Positions 43,982-52,317 of a stretch of 52,317 nucleotides of DNA are shown piece by piece. Numbering within the stretch: position 1 is the first letter of the stretch; every line of letters begins with the position of its first letter. The DNA is from Hypholoma sublateritium FD-334 SS-4 (Eukaryota > Basidiomycota > Agaricomycetes > Agaricales > Strophariaceae). The stretch lies in assembly GCA_000827495.1 (NCBI GenBank), contig KN817615.1:5855-58171 (forward strand), given 5' to 3'. The notes beneath the pieces are model-generated. The model saw nothing but the letters and a program-made list of their open reading frames with translations, searched no databases and was not told the DNA's origin. Made by a program: the position numbers and the translations under genes.

Positions 43982-45907
43982 ATGGCTATCCTCTTAGATC
44001 TCCCGACAGAACTCCTTCTCGATATCCTGAAACGCAATGGCACTGGAATTTTAGACCTATACCCCATTGCCTTGGTTTCTCGAAGACTCAATTCAATTGC
44101 AATCCCACTCGCCTTCCCTGACATTGATACACACGATATCGAAAATGTATTTGCTATCACTTTCGACGGTCCAAGCTGCGAGCTCACTCCTAAACAAAGG
44201 GATACGGCAGAAGTTTCTTGGGACATCCGGGGCATAGATGCTGGACTTTTGTTATTCGCGTTTGATATAACCTCTGTCGACGACATCTACTGCACATTCC
44301 TCGACCCACTGCTAGAAGCCTCTGCATTGTCCCATAATCTAACGCGTTTTGCATATTTTGTGGCAAGGCTTACCGCTGTCCGATCTGTTACACTCTGGCT
44401 CAAGGTGGTCGACGAACACCGTTACGCTCGCTCTCACCCCCACTCTGCATTTCCGACTTCTATCGCAAACATCTTGAATTATCTATTGCAATTGTTGGCG
44501 ATTAAGGGCTGTAAACATCTCTTCATCTACGACGAAACCCATGGCACTCCAACTCCTCTGGATCCGATGGCCGAGATCACAGGTGCGACAACCGATACCA
44601 GTCATTTCCTTTCCGAAGATGCCGCGCGGCGGGCTATCAACACCACTCCGCAGCAACCCGCACATCATACCCGCAAAACCGGAATGATATCAAAACTTGC
44701 TTCCCGGTTGGCTAACAGCCCTTTCAAATCCAAGTCGAGAAGTTTACCGTCCTCGAAACTGCACACCAGGACCAAAATCACCCACTACTCGCGACATGCC
44801 ACCCCGTTCAGCTCTCTGGCAATGTTACGATCTATCCATCTACAATCAGCGATACCCCTTCTCCCTCTCTGTTTACCAGAGTTATTGAGCCTTATTCGAG
44901 GCTCTGTACATACGCTGACGTCGCTCACTCTTTCGCGCATTTCTCTTGACCAGCATATTTTTAATTCTAGCCTCTCAGGCATAATGTCACCGGAGGATAG
45001 CTCGATAACCCACTTTTCCGTAACAAACTGCATTGGAATATGGCCAAAGACGCTCCTCGATATTTTGCGATATCTCCAAGATAGGTTAGAATACCTTGAA
45101 CTCGACAAAACCATGGCCCTGCTCCCGGAATATCGACCGGATAGCCCAATAAAGCACCTCCACTTCCCACAATTACACATCGTCGACGTCCCTCTCGATT
45201 GGATGGTATATATCGTCGGCCACCCCACCAACAACTCTCTTAACACATCGAATCCTAATTATATCATACCTCTGCCAGCACTGTCGTCGATGTCGCTTTA
45301 TTGCCGCACTATTGAGGCAATAAACTTTACTTACAGTGTTTTCCATCCTTCGCTCAGTGCAGTGTTAGAGCCCATCTATTTTCAGAAGGGACCTTTGCTG
45401 CGACGTGGCTTCGCCTCCGATATGAAAATCTCGCTTGAAATAACACTTGATGAAGACAAGGAAAAAGAATGGCAAATGGACAACGACCGCGCTGTGCTGA
45501 ATATGACTGCAAGTTCATACTATAAGAGCAATATACCGCCGACGACCTCCCGGGCACCCTTACCTTGGCACCTGGTAACCTATCTGCGTTTGTGTACCTC
45601 TCCGCCTGAGGATACCTTCGAGGCTCATACTCTAGCGCGATGGGTGACAACTATATTTCCTGGCGTGGTGGAAGTAGAAATACTCCTCCCGGGAATAATA
45701 ATAGATGGTGTGTTTCCACCCCCATCTGATCGTAAAGCATACCAGAAGCATGCTCTAGACATACTATCATTGGAACAGAGTTGCAAAAATTCTGCCAAAT
45801 TTCAAGTAACTGCGTCAATTTTTCGAAGCTGCCAGTATAACTTGATATCTACCTATATGTGCTTATTCTCTACGGTAATATATAAAAAATACAAAAATCG
45901 GGGGTGA
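43982..45907 (+). CDS. F-box protein
   Basis: Single uninterrupted frame of 641 residues. The F-box lies at the very N-terminus (DLPTELLLDILKRNG, then YPIALVSRRLNSIAIPLAF). No coiled coil precedes it, unlike the gene at 4600. The C-terminal part has leucine-rich stretches (LHLQSAIPLLPLCLPELLSL and similar) but no clean repeats. A basic Lys/Ser/Arg segment follows residue 225. It probably acts as a Skp1-binding substrate receptor of an SCF ubiquitin ligase; the target is unknown. The last 25 residues look less constrained, so the true end may differ if a 3' intron exists. Confidence 0.82.
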   Translation: MAILLDLPTELLLDILKRNGTGILDLYPIALVSRRLNSIAIPLAFPDIDTHDIENVFAITFDGPSCELTPKQRDTAEVSWDIRGIDAGLLLFAFDITSVDDIYCTFLDPLLEASALSHNLTRFAYFVARLTAVRSVTLWLKVVDEHRYARSHPHSAFPTSIANILNYLLQLLAIKGCKHLFIYDETHGTPTPLDPMAEITGATTDTSHFLSEDAARRAINTTPQQPAHHTRKTGMISKLASRLANSPFKSKSRSLPSSKLHTRTKITHYSRHATPFSSLAMLRSIHLQSAIPLLPLCLPELLSLIRGSVHTLTSLTLSRISLDQHIFNSSLSGIMSPEDSSITHFSVTNCIGIWPKTLLDILRYLQDRLEYLELDKTMALLPEYRPDSPIKHLHFPQLHIVDVPLDWMVYIVGHPTNNSLNTSNPNYIIPLPALSSMSLYCRTIEAINFTYSVFHPSLSAVLEPIYFQKGPLLRRGFASDMKISLEITLDEDKEKEWQMDNDRAVLNMTASSYYKSNIPPTTSRAPLPWHLVTYLRLCTSPPEDTFEAHTLARWVTTIFPGVVEVEILLPGIIIDGVFPPPSDRKAYQKHALDILSLEQSCKNSAKFQVTASIFRSCQYNLISTYMCLFSTVIYKKYKNRG

Positions 45908-48041
45908 TTCTGCTTTGCCAGACGTCTGCCGGTAAAAGGGAGCTAAAATCAAGGAGTTGCAAAAATGTGACATGCGGCGAGAGCCCGGCTGTCACAATTT
46001 TGTGAAACTCCGAAGGGGCTCGTGACAAGAAGATTCCAACTCAGATCTTGGTGCATGCGACGCGCCGACAACGCAAGACCTTGCGCATACCCCAAGTACT
46101 ATTGCATGCAGTGGAATATATTGTCTAATATACATGAGTGATTCTGAGTGAGAATAATAATAATGGTAAAGCTAATGGTATGGATACAGATTGAGAGGAG
46201 CGGCAGATTGTGGTGGTGGTTGAATGGCATTAGCAGAGCCGTTATGATTATAATGGTTGTCGTAAAAGTGGTGTGGTCCATGTGGGTGCTGTATGTGAAT
46301 GAGCTCGGAATGTGGTCTGTATAATTGATGTGGGAAAAGATTAGGATGATTACTACTATAATGACCAGGATGATATGTGGTATTAGAGGGATTAGATTGA
46401 ACTGTACGTAGAGTAGGGATATTATGTTGAGAAGGATAGAATAAAAGAGGATCGGGACGAACAGCCGATGTTTCGGGGAGAGGAGTATGGTCAATTGTCG
46501 AGGTCGACGCCGAAGGAATTGGTGGTGGCAGTGGCGCAGGTACGCGACGCGACTTGTTGATCTCGTCTGAGCGGAGTTTGATTCTCGAAACCTTAAAAGG
46601 ACGCAAGTTCCATCACGCCCCAACAGGTTCTCGATATTTGTTTCGAACACCCATTTCTGACCGAAATATGTGGAGGGATAGTTGTAGTAGTAGTACTTCT
46701 ACAATATATACCACTTTTTATGTGTATCTTTCTATATAGGCTTACAGAAATTGTGCTTCGTTCTCACAAATATCACTTTCACCGAGAATTTGACCGCTGA
46801 TTGAGGCATAGAGAGTCAACAAATGCACCGATTGTTCTATTTTCTTGATAAACCTGACCGTAAAGTGTATGTGCTTTGGAATATCTAGCTTATTTGACAG
46901 AAGAGCCTCAAATGAAGAGGTGGTGTGGTGTTTTGCAACTCTACTATACTTTTGCATAACCCTGCACGTGATAGTATCGGGACCTTTGGTTCAAGATGCG
47001 CTTAGAAACATTCAGAGATATACTGAGCCATCGCTCGATCTCGCATGGCGGAAGTTATTTATTGGCCAATGGTCATTCGAGTTTGAGCTACTCGCGGAAT
47101 CAATTTCGGACTAGTACTGTGGAAGCCATCATTATTCTACGGAAAATATAGAGATAAATTGTGTAAATATATTTATCAGGCTCTTTATGCGACAACATAT
47201 GCCTTATTCACGAGAAGTCCAATGTGAAAAGATACAATATCATATGTAGAATATCATGTATGGTCCTTGTACCCTGGTTATCCCCAAGTCTAACTGTGCA
47301 TGATTGATTACTGCACTTCGAGGATTGGCACGGTCGCTGATCCGATGGTCATGCTGTGATCTAATAAGCGCCCACACATATTTCATGCTCCATCTGACCG
47401 CTTCGTCGATGATGTACGCAGCAGACCTTTTGTTTGAATATAGGGGTCTTGTATTACTCACTGTAAAGCCTCTCGAATTTGTCTCGAATGCCATCCGAAC
47501 TTGATCCGAACCATGATTCATGATTGCGCGTACAGCAATGGTACTTAAAAAGTAAGCTATGCAGTTACCAGCCCCTCGACAGACCTTGGTCCACCTTTAG
47601 CTTGCCAGAATGCTGCAACGGTCGCTGTTACAGCCACCCCAACAAGCATGAGGCAGTCCCAAAACCTTGCTAAAACCCTCCACCAACCCTCCACGGGCGG
47701 TCCCATCTTTCGCTTATGATGGTCTCCAGCCTCCAGGCGATTTGTCACCGTTTTCTGCACAGCCCACTGATACCCGAAGCCCCAATGGGGAACGGCATCT
47801 TTCCTATAAGACGCTGCGCTCTGCATCTTTTCATTTCAGTTCCCCACCCAGGCTGGCCTGTACGAACTCACTTAATATCCCTTTACGATCCACTCGACTA
47901 CTCACGACCACTTCAACGCCACCTTCTAAAGTCACATTTAGATCCTCTTGACCGCTTAAACAATCAGCCCTCCAGTACTTAAGACTCGAGCCCCGTTCTT
48001 CCTCCCACCACAAGTGAACCATCCGCATTCCAACGCACACG
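45908..48041. other. Gene-poor region
   Basis: About 2.1 kb. The minus strand at 46172-46600 has a Pro/His/Tyr-rich open frame (VPAPLPPPIPSAS, PHGPHHFYDNHYNHNG) without an ATG in frame. It may be an exon of an unidentified gene or low-complexity sequence. Other short frames (46742-47114, 47240-47521, 47557-47826) show no motifs. The last few hundred bases are CT-rich and probably form the leader of the gene at 48042. Confidence 0.4.
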
Positions 48042-48335
48042 ATGTTCTATCCCAGCACCGCAGGCAGCGTCACCTCGTTCGTCGCCCCCCATTACCCTGG
48101 CTCAAGGTCCTACTACCCAGCGCCCATGAGCGCGGTGATGCCCGGCCAACACTACTACCCGACGATGCACGCACCCATGAGCGCACCGATGATGTACCCG
48201 CAACAATACGGATATCCCGCTCAAACTGCTATGCCCTACTACGGCCACGCGCCCACCGTCATCGTCTCGTCGGCACCGCGCCGCCACCACAGCCACAGGC
48301 GCTCCAGGTCGCGTGGCTTCCTGGGATACCTCTAA
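48042..48335 (+). CDS. Small Tyr/Pro/Met-rich protein
   Basis: Intronless frame of 97 residues. The body repeats Tyr-Pro and Met-Ser-Ala motifs (YYPAPMSAVMPGQHYYP, APMSAPMMYPQQYGYP). A beta-type segment PTVIVSSAP follows, then a basic RRHHSHRRSRSRG stretch, and it ends GFLGYL. There is no signal peptide or cysteine. Its composition resembles intrinsically disordered YPQ-type proteins that associate with membranes or condensates. The convergent neighbour at 48724 has a similar order of parts. Function unknown. Confidence 0.6.
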   Translation: MFYPSTAGSVTSFVAPHYPGSRSYYPAPMSAVMPGQHYYPTMHAPMSAPMMYPQQYGYPAQTAMPYYGHAPTVIVSSAPRRHHSHRRSRSRGFLGYL

Positions 48336-48723
48336 ACACATCAAGTTAACGTCGAAACGCGGGAGGAGGAGAAGACTTCGAGAAGTATTAAATTTGGATT
48401 GGGCAACATGGAGGCGAGGCCAATGTACGGTGGTGTTAAGCGGCGAGGCGAAGGGTTAATGTACGAATATGTACCGTAGCGATATGAAGTGTGCGAGGCT
48501 GTCGTACGGCTGAGCTCCGTTGTTCATCTCGCGTGTGTGTGTGATTAAGAAGCAACTTGGCGTTGGCCGTGCGTGGTCGCTGACAACTGCCATGATCATC
48601 CCCAGGACTCGGGCCCGAGTTGATCATTTCGTTAGAAGAAGCAGCAGGGACATAGGTTCTTGCAGCATAGCACCGTGCAGCAAATAGCAAAACTGGATCT
48701 TTCATTCATTTGATTTCATCGCA
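48336..48723. other. Convergent 3' intergenic region
   Basis: 388 bases between two convergent small genes, with no supported gene. Confidence 0.4.
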
Positions 48724-49117
48724 TCAGATCGATTTGAGCACACACCAGGAACAGCAGCGGAGACAGCAGAGGCTCTTTTTCGAGCGCTGTTTCTTCGCCG
48801 GAGGTGTCTGGATGTAGATCACCTGTGGCTGTGGCTGATACTGTTGAGGCCGCGGCTGCGTGGTGATATAAATGTTGACGTTGTGTTGAAGGATACATGA
48901 ACCGTCGATACCATGGTATTCGATCGACTGGCCTGTAGGTGTAAGATATGGTGCCGAGTGTCCGTCGCTGCTTGAAAATTGGTTTGAGTGCTCTAAGATC
49001 ACTTTCAGTCAGAAAATAGGGTTACAGTGCCTGATCGTGCTCACCCGAATTTTGTGAATGTATTCTCTGTGGAGGCGGCAGAGCCGGTGCGAGGAAGGCG
49101 GTCGACGGACCCGCCAT
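48724..49117 (-). CDS. Small Gln/Pro-rich protein with Cys-rich C-terminal tail
   Basis: Exons 49117-49045 and 49001-48724 (43-nt intron) join to 116 residues. It starts MAGPSTAFLAPALPPPQ. The middle carries QHNVNIYITTQPRPQQYQP and PQVIYIQTPPAKK. After a basic KKQRSKK segment the end is SLCCLRCCSWCVLKSI, with five Cys in 11 residues. Such a tail suggests S-palmitoylation or a short cysteine-rich membrane module, anchoring the protein on the cytoplasmic face; this is inference. Start and intron were chosen for frame; an alternative upstream start at about 49200 would need a different reading frame. Confidence 0.55.
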
Positions 49118-50055
49118 TCTTCAGCGGGCGCCTGTATTTTAACTTGAAAAGGCCATTTCGTAGATGGAATTGTCAAAATCTTAGAGTGCGTCTTCGACAT
49201 GTGGTGCCAATATACCGCGACATACCTTTCACAGGTGCCAGTGGTACAGATTATCGTCAATATTTAGGTATGTAAGTAGATGAGGAGATGAGATAACTTG
49301 TTTGGTCGGCCATAGCATCTCGAATCGATTAGCATTTTCTTACCACTACGTGCGAGACAAAAAAGTTCAGAGACAAAAGCGCCAGTAGTCCGATTATCTC
49401 CCAAGTAAAGCAATAGAATGTGATCGAGGTTTTGGCCGGGACCCAACCGGGACCAAATGAAACAGTAGACATTGTCCAAATATGGTAAATGTCTTGCCGG
49501 CGTTCAAGCCTTCGAAGCTTCGACTCGGGTCTGCAGACGACTCCGGCAAAAACATATCCTCGGGGATGATGTTAATTATCAACATACCTGAACGGCATGT
49601 AGACGACATGCTGTTCAATTCTGTTCGAAATTAATTTTTGTTGCCGAACGGTGCAGAGTTGGTTTCAAGTAAAACTTCTAGCCTTCTGCGAAAATTTGCG
49701 GTTGTCTGCAGGGTTATGGACTGCCCAGTTATCACCGGAGAAGAGTTGTCCTGATCTTACGTACCATTCGGGCTATTCATTCGACGCTGAAATTGGGTCT
49801 CGTCTCCGTCAGTTCGAAACAACATGTTTATTTGATGGAAACCTCGCGAGTCGCGCCTAACTGCACACCCACGCTACGCCTTTCATGATCAGACGCAGTG
49901 GAAGAGATACCCAGAACACCATTACTAGAGCTCCCCCGTGTCCGTTCAACAACATTGTAGTGTTCAACTACCAAAAAAACCGCCAAGAGTCAAGACGGGC
50001 AAGTTCCCGCCGCATCTCCCCATGAAAACAGCGGCGCCGAACGCTCGTCGCCGCT
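49118..50055. other. Intergenic region
   Basis: 938 bases with no supported gene; only short frames without motifs. Confidence 0.4.
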
Positions 50056-50674
50056 TCAAACTGTCACAAGTCAGATCCATCATCAGCGCCCTGTCCGTCC
50101 GCAGAAACTGCACGCGTACCTTGCGTGAAGCGCCACGTCTGGTGCAGGCCGTTCCAGGTGTACCAGAGCGTGATCGGCGTGCCCGCCGCGGGGTCCCCAT
50201 CGGCGTAAAGGTCGAGGTTCTGGTGCGTGAACGGCACGAACACCCTGTGCGCAGCAGCGTCAGCGCTCACTACGGATAATAAAACCAAGAGGAAGCGGCT
50301 GAAAAAAGAGCTTATCCACCGACCTGAATGTATTCGGGTCGTCATCTGCGCGCCAGATGTCCCAGTCGAATGGTGCCGCGGAGACAGAGAGCAGTGTTCC
50401 GTCCTCGGCCTCGCCGGTGATAGCAAGGTAGCTTCCCGTCGCCTTCGACACGAAGTTCCACGCGTTGCCCGTCCAGACCATCGTCCACTGCTGGTTCAGG
50501 CCGCCGTTCGCCGGCCAGCCGATTACTGGTACACATGCGCATATTCAGCAAACAGAAACCCGTGCGGGCAGGGGACGCACTGGTGCTGTTGTCCGCCGCG
50601 GAGAGGTCCATGACGGTTCCCGCCTTCACGTTCGTGACGACGTACGTCAGGCCTGAGTTCACCTGGGCTGTCAT
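50056..50674 (-). CDS. R-type (beta-trefoil) lectin
   Basis: Carbohydrate-binding protein of the ricin-B-like fold, lectin domain only; no catalytic or pore-forming domain is present. Exons 50674-50581, 50525-50324, 50244-50120 and 50060-50056 join to 141 residues, the normal size for a single trefoil. QxW-type motifs mark the subdomains: LNQQWTMVW, FDWDIWRAD and LHQTWRF. The first strand is TYVVTNVKAGTVMDLS. There is no signal peptide, in keeping with mushroom lectins that stay in the cytosol. The final 5-nt exon, which only adds Val and the stop, is a weak call; the end may differ. In fungi such lectins are often linked to defence against grazers; that role is family knowledge, not shown here. 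Confidence 0.82.
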
Positions 50675-52317
50675 AATTGTGCGTTGGGTACGAAGATGAG
50701 AGATAACAAGGCTCGGCGGTACGGTTGCGTCGAGGGAGCTGCAGAGCAGTAGAGTGGATGTTGGACCAGAATCTCGAGCGTGCCCCTCACTAGGCTTATA
50801 AGCAACGGACTGAGAAGTCTGGAAGCCTGATGGGGGGATTTCAACGCAGATATCAGCCAGAAGCACGTCGGAAATCCAGTTCTATTAGCGCGATTGGGAG
50901 CCCGCGATCGAAGAGACGCTTCTTAGCGATTGTTACGTCAATACGGTGCGGAGGCTGGCGCAACAGCTTGCGTACAGTATTCCAGACACTGGCGGGCAGA
51001 CTACGGATCTTCAGAGAATGCTGTTCCAACTTTACCAGAAGAGTTACTGGGGAAATACGCTGCATGCCATTGCGTGACGATTTTGCCATGAAAAAGTATA
51101 CGCTGGTCTTGGAGCAAAAATTTCCTTTCATTTCGCATGAATATAGTGAATCGTGCCATGTGTCGGCACAACAAGAAGCACCCACGAGGGGGAGGTGATA
51201 CTGCCCCCTCATTGCTAATCTTGCAGCCAACTTCGAGTGCGTATAGCGGAGGGTTTTCGGCGATAAGGCTCAAAGACAGCCTTAGGCTACGAAGCAGGTA
51301 CCTAAGTAGTCAAGTCAAAAAATCAGATTGACTCTCAATGAAAGGCAAGTCCGCCTCAGTTCAACATCGGTGGTATAGCCATGATTGACATACACAACTA
51401 GCAGGAACTTTGGAGCAGGGTGATAGTTCATAGTTGTCACCTTCACGTTGGTGTGACGGTGAATACTCCTTCGGACAAATTGACGTACCCAGTTGGTTTT
51501 TTTGAGGGCGCATCACTAGGGTATGTGTGTTGGTGAGATCATGAGAAACTTTCAGCAAGCCAGAAGGTCGGGTACTTGATGGATCATCGTGGTGAGAGTG
51601 AAAGAATCAGAAAAGCTTGGAAATAATGATAGTAAACTCGGCAAATCCCGGCCGAATAGCATGTAAATTGATCCGGTGTACCTCGGTCGCACTTCGATTC
51701 GGGGACTTGTCTGCTACGAAAGACGCCGATGTAGCGGCGTAAATTTTATATCTAGAGCGTGTGAGGCGCGTCTTGTCAATGTCAATCTCTTCCTTGCAGA
51801 AATGAAGTAGACGGCTCTAAACTCGTCGCTGGTCATGAGCGCGACGCCGCCGCACAACGATTGATACGCATCTCTGTGGAGCATCTCTCCAGCGCGCAAA
51901 TGAGCAGCACGGTAGAAGACAATAAAACAAACGGTTGCTCTACTAAAATTTAGTGGTCTGCTTCCGTGGAATATGCCACGGGTGTGGCATCATCCGCGTC
52001 TGGCTCCGTCTGGGGAAGTTCTATTGATTTCCTTTGTCAGTACTGGTCACGAAAATCATTCAGTGCGATTGTAATAGCACGTGGCATGGCGGATTCAGGT
52101 AGTCTACCTCTGAACACATGCTAGAAACTCACTCTTAGGACCCATATAAAGCATCAGAGCTCTACATATTGGGCGTGCCGCCGTAGTTTTTAGGTGCCGA
52201 TGAGTTCGGCGGCGAGAATACGCGTGTGAATGGGGCTTACCTAATGGATGGATGATGGACAGCGAGCAGCAACGCTTAGAAACGGCCAAGCCTGAGAAGA
52301 TTCCAGCGCTGCCACTC
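50675..52317. other. Terminal region without recognised genes
   Basis: About 1.6 kb. Frames of 90-125 codons occur on both strands at 50830-51273, without motifs. The region continues past the window edge. Confidence 0.4.

Noticed and set aside
47557..47826. 89-codon minus-strand frame with a hydrophobic stretch
   Set aside because: The hydrophobic segment (CLMLVGVAVTATVAAFW) could be a membrane helix, but there is no supporting exon, start context or homology, and it lies in the presumed promoter of another gene.
50056..50674. Ricin-type toxin
   Set aside because: Only the beta-trefoil sugar-binding fold is present; no ribosome-inactivating domain is encoded nearby, so it is called a lectin.
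50830..51273. Overlapping frames of 90-125 codons on both strands
   Set aside because: No recognisable domain; chance openness cannot be ruled out and no intron pattern supports either strand.
1..52317. CRISPR array, rRNA or intact retroelement
   Set aside because: No regularly spaced repeats, no rRNA-like sequence, and no reverse transcriptase, integrase or transposase motifs seen on either strand.

Overview
The window is nuclear DNA of a filamentous basidiomycete fungus, most likely an Agaricomycete. Genes are dense and split by many short GT-AG introns, mostly 46-70 nt, with exons as small as 9 and 11 nt. Several proteins are typical of this group: a DUF6532-type protein, F-box proteins with a coiled coil before the F-box, a divergent G-protein alpha subunit, MYND-finger paralogs, small secreted proteins and an R-type lectin. 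One intron-containing tRNA-Leu(AAG) is present. Scattered Ns occur only in the first ~3.9 kb. I rebuilt exon structures by hand from splice signals, phase and family knowledge; each model is open in frame from ATG to stop unless noted.

Layout. 350-3203 (+) is a DUF6532-like gene. 4228-4348 (+) is the tRNA. A block of four minus-strand genes follows: F-box protein (4600-6405), GT15 mannosyltransferase of the Kre2/Mnt1 family (6698-8456), Trf4-type non-canonical poly(A) polymerase (9244-10634) and Lsh/DDM1/Irc5-type SNF2 remodeler (11098-14419). Two convergent single-pass membrane protein genes come next (about 15893-16696 + and 16810-19046 -); the second carries 46-residue tandem repeats. Two tandem MYND-finger paralogs lie at 20630-21793 and 22160-23376 (+), the first with an apparent 1-base frameshift. 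After a ~3 kb gene-free stretch comes a nucleotidyltransferase-like gene with a long disordered tail (26356-29421 +), then an AMID/AIFM2-type oxidoreductase (29872-31678 -).

The second half holds two related small secreted proteins (32466-33139 and 34118-34683, both -) with a degraded coding-like fragment between them, a divergent G-alpha gene of 15 exons (35348-37588 -), an acetamidase/formamidase (38620-39908 -), the mismatch-repair gene PMS1 (40070-43597 -), a divergently transcribed F-box gene (43982-45907 +), two small Tyr/Pro/Gln-rich proteins in convergent orientation (48042-48335 + and 48724-49117 -), and an R-type lectin (50056-50674 -). The last 1.6 kb holds nothing I recognise.

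The genes do not form one pathway. They are housekeeping functions (protein mannosylation, RNA surveillance, chromatin, mismatch repair) mixed with fast-evolving lineage families (F-box, MYND, G-alpha, secreted and membrane proteins). Nothing looks like a biosynthetic cluster, CRISPR array or intact transposon. The best leads are the frameshifted MYND paralog, the G-alpha protein lacking the catalytic Gln and the lipidation site, the secreted-protein pair sharing leader sequence, and the myristoylation-type N-terminus plus 11-nt exon of the AMID protein.
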